A stretch of DNA of 22,559 bases. Source: Pelagophyceae sp. CCMP2097 (taxonomy: Eukaryota; Sar; Pelagophyceae). Position numbers and translations under genes: made by a program. The stretch is from contig MU657208.1 in assembly GCA_026770575.1 (NCBI GenBank), forward strand, positions 152,650 to 175,208, in the 5' to 3' direction. Positions 1-6,660 of this stretch are shown one piece after another. Under the pieces are notes generated by a model that saw only the letters and a list, made by a program, of their open reading frames with translations, had not been told where the DNA came from and searched no databases. The stretch's first letter is position 1. Each line of letters begins with the position of its first letter.

Positions 1-143
1 TTCGACCTCAGGCTCGGCTCGGCGGCGCTGCGGCGAGCAAGGTCTTAGACGCTCCGGTTCCGCACCAGTAGCTCTTTTTACACACACACACGAGGACGTC
101 CTTTCTTTGAACACATTTTCCGGTCCGGTAATGAACACTTTAA
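1..143. other. Left flank, no gene seen
   Basis: No convincing coding exon was found. The stretch holds a short (CA)n run at about 80-91 and ends at the target-site duplication of the transposon that starts at 152. Confidence 0.5.
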
Positions 144-151
144 TCGGCCTG

Positions 152-855
152 TAGTGATAGATTATTACGGGCAACATTCTTTTAGAGTAAGTTACTACCC
201 AGTAAATTACCAATTCTTCCTGGTAAGTTGCCGATAGTCGGGAATAATCCCGTCGTATTCCGGTAAGTTACTTCGAAGTCCCTTCTTGTTCAGCGATAGG
301 ATTAAGAGTAATCTATTCAGGCTTAGCGATCGTCATATTTTGAATTTTGGCAGTGCACGCCCTGGGGGTGCAACCGGTACGACGGCAGCCTACCGGCGGC
401 GTCCACGACTGCGCAGTGCGTCGGCAACGAGACGAAGCCGAAGGGCGAAGTGTGGAAATGGTTCAAGAAAGTCCCGGCTGAGAAGCACGGCGGGCCGCTC
501 GGCTTGCAGTGCCTGGGCGCGGGGTGCCCCAAGATCTACTTCCAGGCCATCCCCAACGCGACGAAGCTCGCCCGGCACGCCGCGGCTTGCTGCGCGCTGC
601 CGCCAGCCGCGCTCGAAGACCCCGACTCGGAGGGGCCTATTCTAATCGAGTAAATTTTCTCAATTGTCTGCAGTCACTCGTTCGAAACTCGGCTGTGTCA
701 GCGGAGTCGGCCGCCGTGAAAGGCCGATAGTAAGTTACCGTTTTGGCACCGACGGTAAGTTACTTTGGGCCCTTGGTAACATTCCCAGATTATTCCCGGT
801 AAATTACCGTATCAGGATAAGGGTAAGTTACTACTTTGTTACCGTCCTATCACTA
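152..855. mobile_element. Non-autonomous hAT-type DNA transposon (704 bp)
   Basis: The element starts with TAGTGATAG and ends with its exact inverse CTATCACTA, and is flanked by an exact 8-bp duplication. The terminal TAGTG fits the hAT terminal consensus YARNG. Both subterminal zones carry a near-palindromic 9-mer, GTAAGTTAC, or a one-base variant: 187-195, 202-210, 223-231 and 263-271 on the left; 730-738, 755-763, 799-807 and 823-831 on the right. Such arrays are typical transposase-binding sites in hAT elements. The interior is too short for a full transposase but has an open frame (327-653) with a BED-like zinc finger. I infer a deletion derivative that keeps the N-terminal DNA-binding exon. 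The intact duplication and perfect termini suggest a fairly recent insertion. Confidence 0.82.
327..653 (+). pseudogene. BED-like zinc-finger remnant inside the hAT element
   Basis: An open frame runs from about 327 (after an in-frame stop at 324) to a TAA at 651-653, with no ATG; a GTG lies at 450. The peptide contains EVWKWFKKV, then a cysteine pair (LQCLGAGCPKIYF), then KLARHAAACC. This spacing of aromatic residues, Cys pair and His/Cys resembles a BED finger, the N-terminal DNA-binding domain of hAT transposases. No RNase-H-like catalytic domain or hAT dimerisation region follows. I read it as the surviving first coding part of a transposase or a domesticated finger exon. It could also be a chance GC-rich frame, since the match rests on few residues. 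Confidence 0.4.
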
Positions 856-863
856 TCGGCCTG

Positions 864-1062
864 TGCCGTGCGCTGATGGCCCAGAGGCGCGGGCGTGACG
901 TGGGAAGCTCGCCGAGCCGCCGCGTGCAGGTGCGGTCGCGCCTGGAGGCCGCTGGCGAGTCGGAGATGGATTTTGAGGACGACGACGAGGACCACCACGA
1001 GCCGCCGAGCCCGTGTGACGTGGAGACCCTAGGAGCCCGGGCCCATTATCATTATCCACCAG
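864..1062 (+). other. Coding-like fragment with acidic stretch
   Basis: An ATG at 876 opens a frame with an arginine-rich start and an acidic run (DFEDDDEDHHEPP). It then runs straight into a dispersed repeat at 1063, so the open tail beyond that point is repeat-derived. It may be the 5' end of the zinc-finger gene that resumes after 1414, cut by the nested repeats, or simply GC-rich open sequence. Confidence 0.25.
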
Positions 1063-1216
1063 AATTTAGCAATGCTTACTATAAATTCTCGTTTCGGAAT
1101 CGCGTTGGCGCGGCGAGTCCGAAACGCTTAGGCACGTTGCGAATTACGAAAATTCTACTTTTTACAGCGGTTACTGTCATCAAAACAATGATGTCACGGA
1201 TTTGGATGTTTTGTGT
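1063..1216. repeat. Dispersed repeat R1, copy 1
   Basis: This stretch, starting at ATTTAGCAATGCTTACT and ending in GATGTTTTGTGT, is closely matched by 15671-15822, including ACTTTTTACAGCGGTTA and CAATGATGTCACGGATTTGG. Copy 1 stops where a foldback element begins at 1217; copy 2 continues into different sequence. The foldback element therefore probably inserted into or against R1. Confidence 0.7.
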
Positions 1217-1414
1217 TTGGCAGTTCCGGAATTCGCACCACGACAGAATTCGATTTCGACGACTTTTTTTTGGCGATTCTTTTCGTCGAGTATTCCAGGC
1301 TCCCGAAGGGAGCCGAAGTATTGTGTCTGCACTAGGGCACGTCGCCGAAAATAATCGCCTAAAAAAAGTCGTTTAAATCGCATTCTGTTCTGGTGCAAAA
1401 TCCGGAACTGGCAA
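1217..1414. mobile_element. Foldback MITE with about 70-bp inverted arms
   Basis: The left arm (1217 to about 1286, starting TTGGCAGTTCCGGA) is repeated in inverse, with few mismatches, up to 1414 (ending TCCGGAACTGGCAA). The centre carries the small hairpin GGCTCCCGAAGGGAGCC. Related truncated copies lie at 6171-6286 (right half) and 16162-16280 (opposite orientation). No coding capacity and no clear target duplication are visible, so the superfamily is unassigned. Confidence 0.7.
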
Positions 1415-1490
1415 GTCGCGGAGACACGCTGGCTCCGGGTCGCGGACGAGCCGGGGGCCATGTACGTTTTGACGACGGCACCCGGGAACG

Positions 1491-2081
1491 TTGCGCGACG
1501 CGTCGGGCGCGGGCCTCTTTCCAGCGGAGCTGCGCAAGGTGGTCCTGTCGCGCGCAAACGCGCGCCGCTCGTGCCCGATCGTCAGCTGCTCCATGGAGCT
1601 CGCCAACGTGGGCGCCAGCTTGAGGCACGCAGCGTACCACGTTGTCTGGACACGCAGCACGGTGCCGTACCCTGAAATGTGCCCCCTGTGCTACGGCCCC
1701 GCGTCGGAGTGCCCGGCGTTCATCGAGAAGACGAGCAGCAGCTGCCAACCGCGCATCGCATCCGCGTCTTTTGCGCCCACGGCGGACAGCGACGCCCTCG
1801 CTCGTTGCGTCAAGTTCGCCGCCGCTGCTTTAGCAGAGTCGTCGAAGAAATCTCAGTCGACGAACCGCCCCATCGTCTGCCCTGCCTGCCACCCCAACCT
1901 CGCTGAGGACGACCACAAGCTGCCCGGCACGGAGATCTCCAGGAAGCACAAGGAGAAGAAGCGCCCCGCCGTCTGGTCTTACAACATGAAGGCGCACTGG
2001 CGCCGCCTCCACGACCCGGCGGGCCTCGAGAGCGCCCTCATGCTCGCCCCAGACGCAAAGAATCACCTTCAATCACTCTGA
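1491..2081 (+). CDS. Cys/His zinc-finger protein, unknown function
   Basis: The longest frame in the left block encodes about 196 residues. Its C-terminal half has CPLC (near residue 64) and later CPAC, followed about 35 residues on by VWSYNMKAHWRRLH. This is a C2-H2-like arrangement in which an aromatic YN motif precedes two histidines. Similar cysteine pairs plus a W-x-Y-N-x-x-x-H-x4-H motif are common in lineage-specific, repeat-associated proteins of algae and mushrooms; no biochemical role is known to me. The start is uncertain: a better-looking frame at about 1415-1520 (containing MYVLTTAPGNVARR) would need an intron or frameshift to join. The gene may be transposon-derived or broken, because a foldback element ends at 1414. 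Confidence 0.45.
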   Translation: MRDASGAGLFPAELRKVVLSRANARRSCPIVSCSMELANVGASLRHAAYHVVWTRSTVPYPEMCPLCYGPASECPAFIEKTSSSCQPRIASASFAPTADSDALARCVKFAAAALAESSKKSQSTNRPIVCPACHPNLAEDDHKLPGTEISRKHKEKKRPAVWSYNMKAHWRRLHDPAGLESALMLAPDAKNHLQSL

Positions 2082-2223
2082 TCGGCCGTTGCATGGGTCC
2101 GCGACGAGGTGGCTTGTTAGACTCACGCCTCCGGGTTTTCCATAAAGGGGTGAAAACACATTTTTTCGCAAGCGAGCTCACGCCCCCAAAAAGTTCTCAG
2201 TAATGAGACGTGGAGTTTGATTT
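2082..2223. other. Spacer without gene
   Basis: No coding signal or RNA gene was seen. It separates the zinc-finger ORF from the SINE-like element. Confidence 0.4.
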
Positions 2224-2521
2224 ATTACAAGAGCGCGCCGGAGGCACACGGAGGACCCGAAGGATACAGCCAAATCCCATTGCAATGCCCACGTAAATAA
2301 TTGAAATTATTTAACTAATCGCTGAAATTTCAAATCCTCCTTATCTTTATTTTTATTATTTTATTTCTTATTGAGCTATTTATTTTTCTTTTTTTTGCGG
2401 CCGACCAGATTCGAACCTGTGACCAAAAACTTCTTCTATGATGATTCCAATGAGGCTCCTGCTCGACCTCAACTCCCAATTTTAGCAATCGCACCAACCA
2501 CCAATCGCTAAATCGGCCGAG
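2224..2521 (-). mobile_element. tRNA-derived SINE-like element
   Basis: Read on the minus strand, the element has a tRNA-like head (2521 to 2397) with an A-box-like TAGCGATTGGTGG and a near-consensus B box, GGTTCGAATCT (2407-2417). An A-rich stretch and then a 79-bp tail ending at 2224 follow. The tail is repeated base for base at 22481-22559, up to the window edge, which suggests a mobile family with recent copies. There is no T-run terminator after the B box, so it is unlikely to be an ordinary tRNA gene. The element boundaries are inferred from the shared tail. Confidence 0.5.
2397..2521 (-). ncRNA. tRNA-like head of the SINE (pol III promoter boxes)
   Basis: The ends can pair as an acceptor-like stem (TCGGCCG against CGGCCGC, 6 of 7 pairs). 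The T-loop TTCGAAT is perfect but its stem has a mismatch, and the two boxes are about 85 bp apart, longer than in a normal tRNA. A functional tRNA with an intron is possible but less likely than a SINE head. Confidence 0.4.
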
Positions 2522-2567
2522 TTGCTGCCTTTTTCTTCCCAAAGGTGGAACCTCGGATTTGCTGGGC

Positions 2568-2579
2568 GACAGACAGACG

Positions 2580-2614
<35 letters not shown>
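2568..2614. repeat. (GACA)n microsatellite
   Basis: Tandem tetranucleotide GACA repeats with a few interruptions near the left end. It lies just upstream of the Tc1/mariner-type MITE. Confidence 0.9.
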
Positions 2615-2615
<1 letters not shown>

Positions 2616-2634
2616 TAATTAATTGCCCCTGGTA

Positions 2635-2999
2635 GAGTAAAGGTCAATTTAAGAACCGGCTAAGCGAAAAAAAAATCAGCGGCCCGGCGACGCCGTTGTT
2701 TGCGGTTTTGACGCTGCCAGGGGGCGCGTCTGGGTCCCCTCCACCCACACCCAAATTATCGCGTCCGCGGAGGACCTCTGTGAGAAATTTAGCATAGGCA
2801 GAGTCCGGACCGACCATCGGTTCCTTAAAAACCGCCGGTCAGATTAAGAACCGGGCCCCTGGAGCCGGATAATATCCCAATAAGGGATTTAATGGATTTT
2901 AATTGGGCCTTATAAATGCCTTATTGAGATATTGAACGTCGTTTGTCGATTTTTTCGTCGGTTCTTAAATTGACCAGGTTCTTAAATTGACCTTTACTC
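2635..2999. mobile_element. Tc1/mariner-type MITE (365 bp) flanked by TA
   Basis: A perfect 25-bp inverted repeat spans 2633-2657 and 2977-3001. Its outermost bases are TA on both sides, fitting the TA target duplication of Tc1/mariner elements with termini GAGTAAAGGTC. A second, shorter copy of the terminus (GGTTCTTAAATTGACC) lies just inside the right end. There is no transposase frame, so it is a non-autonomous element. Confidence 0.75.
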
Positions 3000-3014
3000 T
3001 AATCCTTCAATCAA

Positions 3015-3077
3015 AGGACCCGAAGGGCCCTTGCCGTAAACTGACGTTGAATAAACGGCAAGGACCCTTCGGGTCCT
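3015..3077. repeat. Long hairpin, 23-bp arms
   Basis: Arms at 3015-3037 and 3055-3077 pair with one mismatch (AGGACCCGAAGGG against its inverse). It lies just outside the MITE and about 160 bp past the stop of the minus-strand gene. It may be a 3'-end structure or an old foldback. A related GGCACTTGCC...GGCAGGACCC pattern occurs in translocator intron 4. Confidence 0.6.
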
Positions 3078-3238
3078 CAAATACCCGGGGAGATAGGTAC
3101 GGTGGTCTGTCTGGGGGAGGTCCGGTGCGCCCTCTTGCGGTGCGACTTCAACCAGGCTCTTGCGCCCCCCTCTTTGGATTGAATTTCGGTGAGATTGATG
3201 GAAAAAAAATGAGAGGGGCCGGGCGCGGCTCTGGCGCT

Positions 3239-4049
3239 TCATGGTCTCCGTTTCGGATAGATCGCAGCGGGGAAGCTGAGCACGATGCGCCGCGCCGAGT
3301 GGACGTATTCTGCCAGGGCGTCTGGGTTCACGGCAAGCGGCGCGGATGGGTAGTTGTACGTACGAAAGCCCGGCGGCGCGGCGGAAGCGTCCGGCTCGAG
3401 CGAGGCGAAGCGGAGGATGCGCACCGCTCGAAGGCCGACGAGCGAGAGGATCAAGTGGGCCCTGGCCTCTGGCGTCCAGCGGCGCTCGTTGCCGGCCCAG
3501 TCGCCGAGGGGCGACGAACGCGGGGCCTTGAGCAGCGCCGAGAACGTCGGCGCCTTGGCGGTGGTCCACGCAAGGTGCTCGATAGTCGCTCAAAGCCAAG
3601 CGTGGCGCGACGCCGCCGCCGCCCGCCGACGGCGGTGCAGCTGCCGCGGCACGCGCTGCCGCCGCCGCCGCGCCGTTGGCGATCACCGCGTCGAGCTCGG
3701 CAGTGGCGAGCTTTATCACGATTGTGATCTGCTCCGTGCGGTGCAGCGGCGCATAGCGGTTTCCGCGCTGCGTCCTCGGGTCAACGAGGTCCTCGAGCGA
3801 GTGCACGACGCGCGACGACGCATTCGCAGCCGTCGCTGCCGGAGGAGGCTCGACGCGCGACCGCTTTGCCGCCGGCGCCGGCACCGCCTTCGCGCCGCGC
3901 GGCTGCTTCGCCGCCGGCGGCGGCGCCGTCGCCGCGCTGCGCGTGCTCGGCGCCGCCGCGGCGAACTTGCCGAGGGCGGTGCGCGGCGTCCGCGGCCGCA
4001 CAATCCGAACGTTGGCGCCGCCAGCGCCCTCTTCGTCATCGGAACACAT
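3239..4049 (-). CDS. Unrecognised alanine-rich nuclear-type protein
   Basis: Two frames must be joined. The first begins at ATG 4049 with an acidic start (MCSDDEEGAGG), then Ala/Pro-rich sequence with basic patches (AAKRSRVE) and a more structured part containing HSLEDLVDPRTQRGNRYAP. The second contains EHLAWTTAKAPTFSALLK and LILSLVGLRAVRILRF and ends PAAIYPKRRP before TGA at 3239-3241. A 64-bp intron at 3589-3652 (GTGCCG...TTTGAG) or a 34-bp intron at 3578-3611 would keep phase; the former gives about 248 residues. The conserved-looking C-terminus suggests a real gene. I do not recognise the family. The basic patches would fit a nuclear protein, which is inference only. It diverges from the translocator gene across about 260 bp. 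Confidence 0.5.
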
Positions 4050-4309
4050 TGAGCACCGCACCAAAAAGGCGCTCAGCGGCGCGAGACGATGTTCAATCGC
4101 GCTCGCCTTTGTCGGGGGTCCTCGTACTAGCCGTGCGGACCCACTGAGCCGCTCAGCGGGCCTGCGCAGGCCCGTCTTCACCACTCGGACACCGTGGCAG
4201 GGCCCCATCCCTGAGCCTCCTCCGAACCTTTCCAATATCAATCTATCCGTTAAATTTTCGGAGGAGGCGCAAGAGCCTGGGTGCGACTTCAACGTAGGTC
4301 TCCGGCGAG
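4050..4309. promoter_or_regulatory. Divergent intergenic region with inverted repeats
   Basis: This 260-bp gap separates the start codons of two divergent genes, so it should hold both promoters. It contains a perfect 16-bp palindrome (4158-4173, GGGCCTGCGCAGGCCC) and an exact 11-bp inverted pair (4216-4226 and 4257-4267, CCTCCTCCGAA). ACTTCAACGTAG|G at about 4286 resembles intron 3' ends seen elsewhere here, so a 5'-UTR intron ending there is possible. No TATA box was identified. Confidence 0.4.
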
Positions 4310-6045
4310 ATGAAGACCGCTTCATTGGTGCTCTGCCTCGTGGCCTCGGCGGCCGCGCTGCAGCAGCGCACGGGCGCCGTGCCCGTCGGCCGCGCCGCCG
4401 CCAAGGTGGCCGCCAAGGCGCCCGCTTCGGCCGGCTCCATCGCCAACGGCGGCGCGGCCGCGCCGGCCGCCGTCGCGCGCGAGGCCGCGTCCGCACCAGG
4501 GCCGGCGGGTGCAGGGCCCTTTCGGTTGCCGCAAGTCGCTCGGCCCCGAAGCGCGCCTCGTCTTAAGATGCGCTCGGGCGCCGTTTGAATCCCGATTCGG
4601 CGGCGGTTCTTCAGACGCGCGTCTTAGGAAATCCGGCGGCGTCGACGTCTCGCTCATCGCGTATTTCTTCTTCTGGTACCTCGGCAACTACTACTACAAT
4701 ATTACGAACAAGCTCGCCCTCAAGGCCGCGGGCGGTGCGTTCCAAAGAACGGGCACCCTTTTCTCCAGCCTTTCAATTTACCGGCGGGGGGGGCGCACGG
4801 GTCCTCTCGGGCAGCCTGCCTTTGGACCCCCGTCCCCCTTTGGATCCTCGAGGTACTTGAAAGGGACGTGAGTCGTGCGCGGCGGCCTCGTGTTCTCAGC
4901 TTTAGCGCTTCAGGCTCCAAGGGCTTCCCGATGACGATTGCGTCGCTGCAGCTCGGCATCGGCGTGATCTACGCGCTCTTCGCCTGGGCGCGTGCTCGAT
5001 CAAATATCTGTCTTGAGAAATCGCGGCGAGAAAAGAGTCGCCCAAAATTGGGTTCTGTGCATTCCAACTCCTCGGTTACTCAGCCGAATAGATCGCTCCC
5101 GACATGCGCGCGCCGCCGACGATCACCTTCGACGACGCGCTCAAGATGATGCCCGTGGTGCGTGGACGAGTACAGCGGGCCCTGGAGCGTCCCAAGAAGG
5201 GTCCGAAAAGGGGATGGCACTTGCCGATGGCAGGACCCTTTTGTGGCATGGTTTCAAACGATGGAGTAGGCTTTCAACTCGATGATGGCCCACTGTTCGT
5301 CCGTCTTCGCGCTCTCCGCCGGCGCCGTCTCGTTTGGGCAGATCGTGAAGGCAGCGGAGCCCGCCTTTGCGGCCGTCCTGTCGCAGTTCGTCTACGGCAA
5401 GCCCATCTCCACCGCAAAGTGGCTCTGCCTCGTCCCGGTCATCGGCGGCGTGGTCATCGCGAGCGTCCAGGAGCTCGACTTCGCAGTCTCCGCGCTCGTC
5501 GCCGCCTCGGCCGCCAACCTCTTCGCCGCCTTCAAGGGCAACGAGAACAAGAAGCTCATGGACACGCCCGGGCTCAAGAACCGTGCGTTCTCGCCGCCGA
5601 GGGGAAATGGGCACGACTTTGAATCCGCGCGGCGATTCAAAGGCGCACGCTAGGCATCGGCGGCGTGGGCAACCAGTTTGCGCTGACGTCTCTTTTTTCG
5701 TTCCTCATGTCCATCCCGCTGTTCCTGGCCTGCGAGGGCCAAAAGTGGGGCGCCTTTGTGCACATGTGCAAGACCAACCCGGCGGTGATGAACAACCTCG
5801 TCCTCTCGGGCTTTTGGTTCTACGGCTACAACGAGCTCGCGACGATGACGATCAAGAAGACGAACGCCATCACGCAGTCGGTGGCCAACACGGCCAAGCG
5901 CGTCATCGTCATCATCGCCGTCGCGCTCGTGCTCGGCGAGGCGCTGCCCGTGTCCAAGCTCGTCGGGTCGGGCGTCTGCATCTCCGGCGTCTTCCTCTAC
6001 TCTGTCATCGACTCGCTCGTCGCGAAAAAGGCGGCCAAAAAGTAG
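4310..6045 (+). CDS. Plastid triose-phosphate/phosphate translocator family protein
   Basis: Six exons can be joined in phase: 4310-4508, 4615-4734, 4914-4993, 5092-5157, 5270-5582 and 5654-6045, giving 389 residues, normal for the family. The N-terminus (MKTASLVLCLVASAAALQQ) looks like a signal peptide followed by an Ala/Arg-rich transit-like stretch, as in plastids reached through the ER. The body shows family landmarks: FFFWYLGNYYYNITNK in the first helix, SFGQIVKAAEPAFAAVLS, and near the end NAITQSVANTAKRV followed by GVFLYS. Members exchange phosphate for triose phosphates, PEP or related compounds across the inner plastid membrane; the substrate cannot be told from sequence alone. Four introns are GT-AG. 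The third fits only if it uses a GC donor at 4994. Confidence 0.85.
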
Positions 6046-6170
6046 AGCCTCGCCGCGCAAACGAAACGCAGCCTCCCCCTGCACGCCCGACCCGCGCCAA
6101 GGCCGCCAGAAAGCCGAGAGAGGCCCCCCGCATTAACGCGCAGTCGAGGTGCATTGCGCGCATATGCCAC

Positions 6171-6286
6171 GCTCCCAAAGGGAGCCAAAGTAGTGCGTAT
6201 TTACACCAGGGCACGTCGCCGAAAAGAATCGCCTTAAAAAAGACGTCGAAATCGCATTCTGTTCTGGTGCAAAATCCGCAACTGGC
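6171..6286. mobile_element. Truncated foldback MITE, right half
   Basis: This starts at the hairpin GCTCCCAAAGGGAGC and runs through GGGCACGTCGCCGAAAAG and GTTCTGGTGCAAAATCCG to AACTGGC, matching the right half of the 1217-1414 element with scattered changes. The left arm is missing. It lies about 125 bp after the translocator stop codon. Confidence 0.7.
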
Positions 6287-6660
6287 ACCACTTTTCAAAA
6301 ACGGTTTGGGGATTTCAGGGACGGTTCCGGGATTTTCTTTGCGCCACGGTTCGGCGATTTCATCGACCCGCCCCGTGTGCGGGTCTCACGACTGTTTCTT
6401 CGTTTGGGCTGTTTCTTCGTTTGGGCCCTCGACGGGACCGTCGACGGCGGCCGAAGAGGGCCATCGTCCTTGCCGCAGAGGACCATTTCCGTGGCTGTAC
6501 TGTCTTCGGGGTCGTCTTCAGAGTTGCATTGGTGTCGACCAAGGGCCTCGACGCATGGTGAGAATCAGGCGCAGGGCCCAGGCATGGTGAGAATCAGGCG
6601 CACGGCCCGGCCTCGCCTTGCAACGAGGTCCCACCGTCGAGCTTGATTTAGGAGCTCTGC
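6287..6660. other. Intergenic region with two short tandem repeats
   Basis: No gene was seen between the converging translocator and BRE1-like genes. It holds two exact copies of a 17-mer, CTGTTTCTTCGTTTGGG (6392-6425), and two near-exact copies of a 29-bp unit beginning GCATGGTGAGAATCAGGCGC (6553-6610). Confidence 0.5.

Larger units (their letters stand above)
144..863. repeat. 8-bp target-site duplication around the hAT-like element
   Basis: TCGGCCTG occurs exactly at 144-151 and again at 856-863, immediately outside the inverted termini at 152 and 855. An exact 8-bp duplication is the classic footprint of hAT-superfamily insertion. Confidence 0.85.

Noticed and set aside
876..1376. 166-codon open frame on the plus strand
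   Set aside because: Everything after 1062 is dispersed repeat R1 and the foldback element, so the long frame is a chance fusion.
2397..2521. Functional tRNA gene
   Set aside because: The T-stem mismatch, long box spacing and lack of a T-run terminator fit a SINE head better.
2994..4496. 500-codon minus-strand frame
   Set aside because: It crosses a MITE end, a hairpin and the translocator's first exon. Only the part between about 3650 and 4049 looks coding, and the C-terminal exon lies in another frame.
5367..6590. 407-codon plus-strand frame
   Set aside because: It is an Arg/Ser-rich shadow of translocator exons 5-6 and runs on into the MITE copy.
6392..6610. CRISPR-like repeats
   Set aside because: Two adjacent 17-mers and two adjacent 29-mers without spacers are simple tandem duplications in a eukaryotic context.
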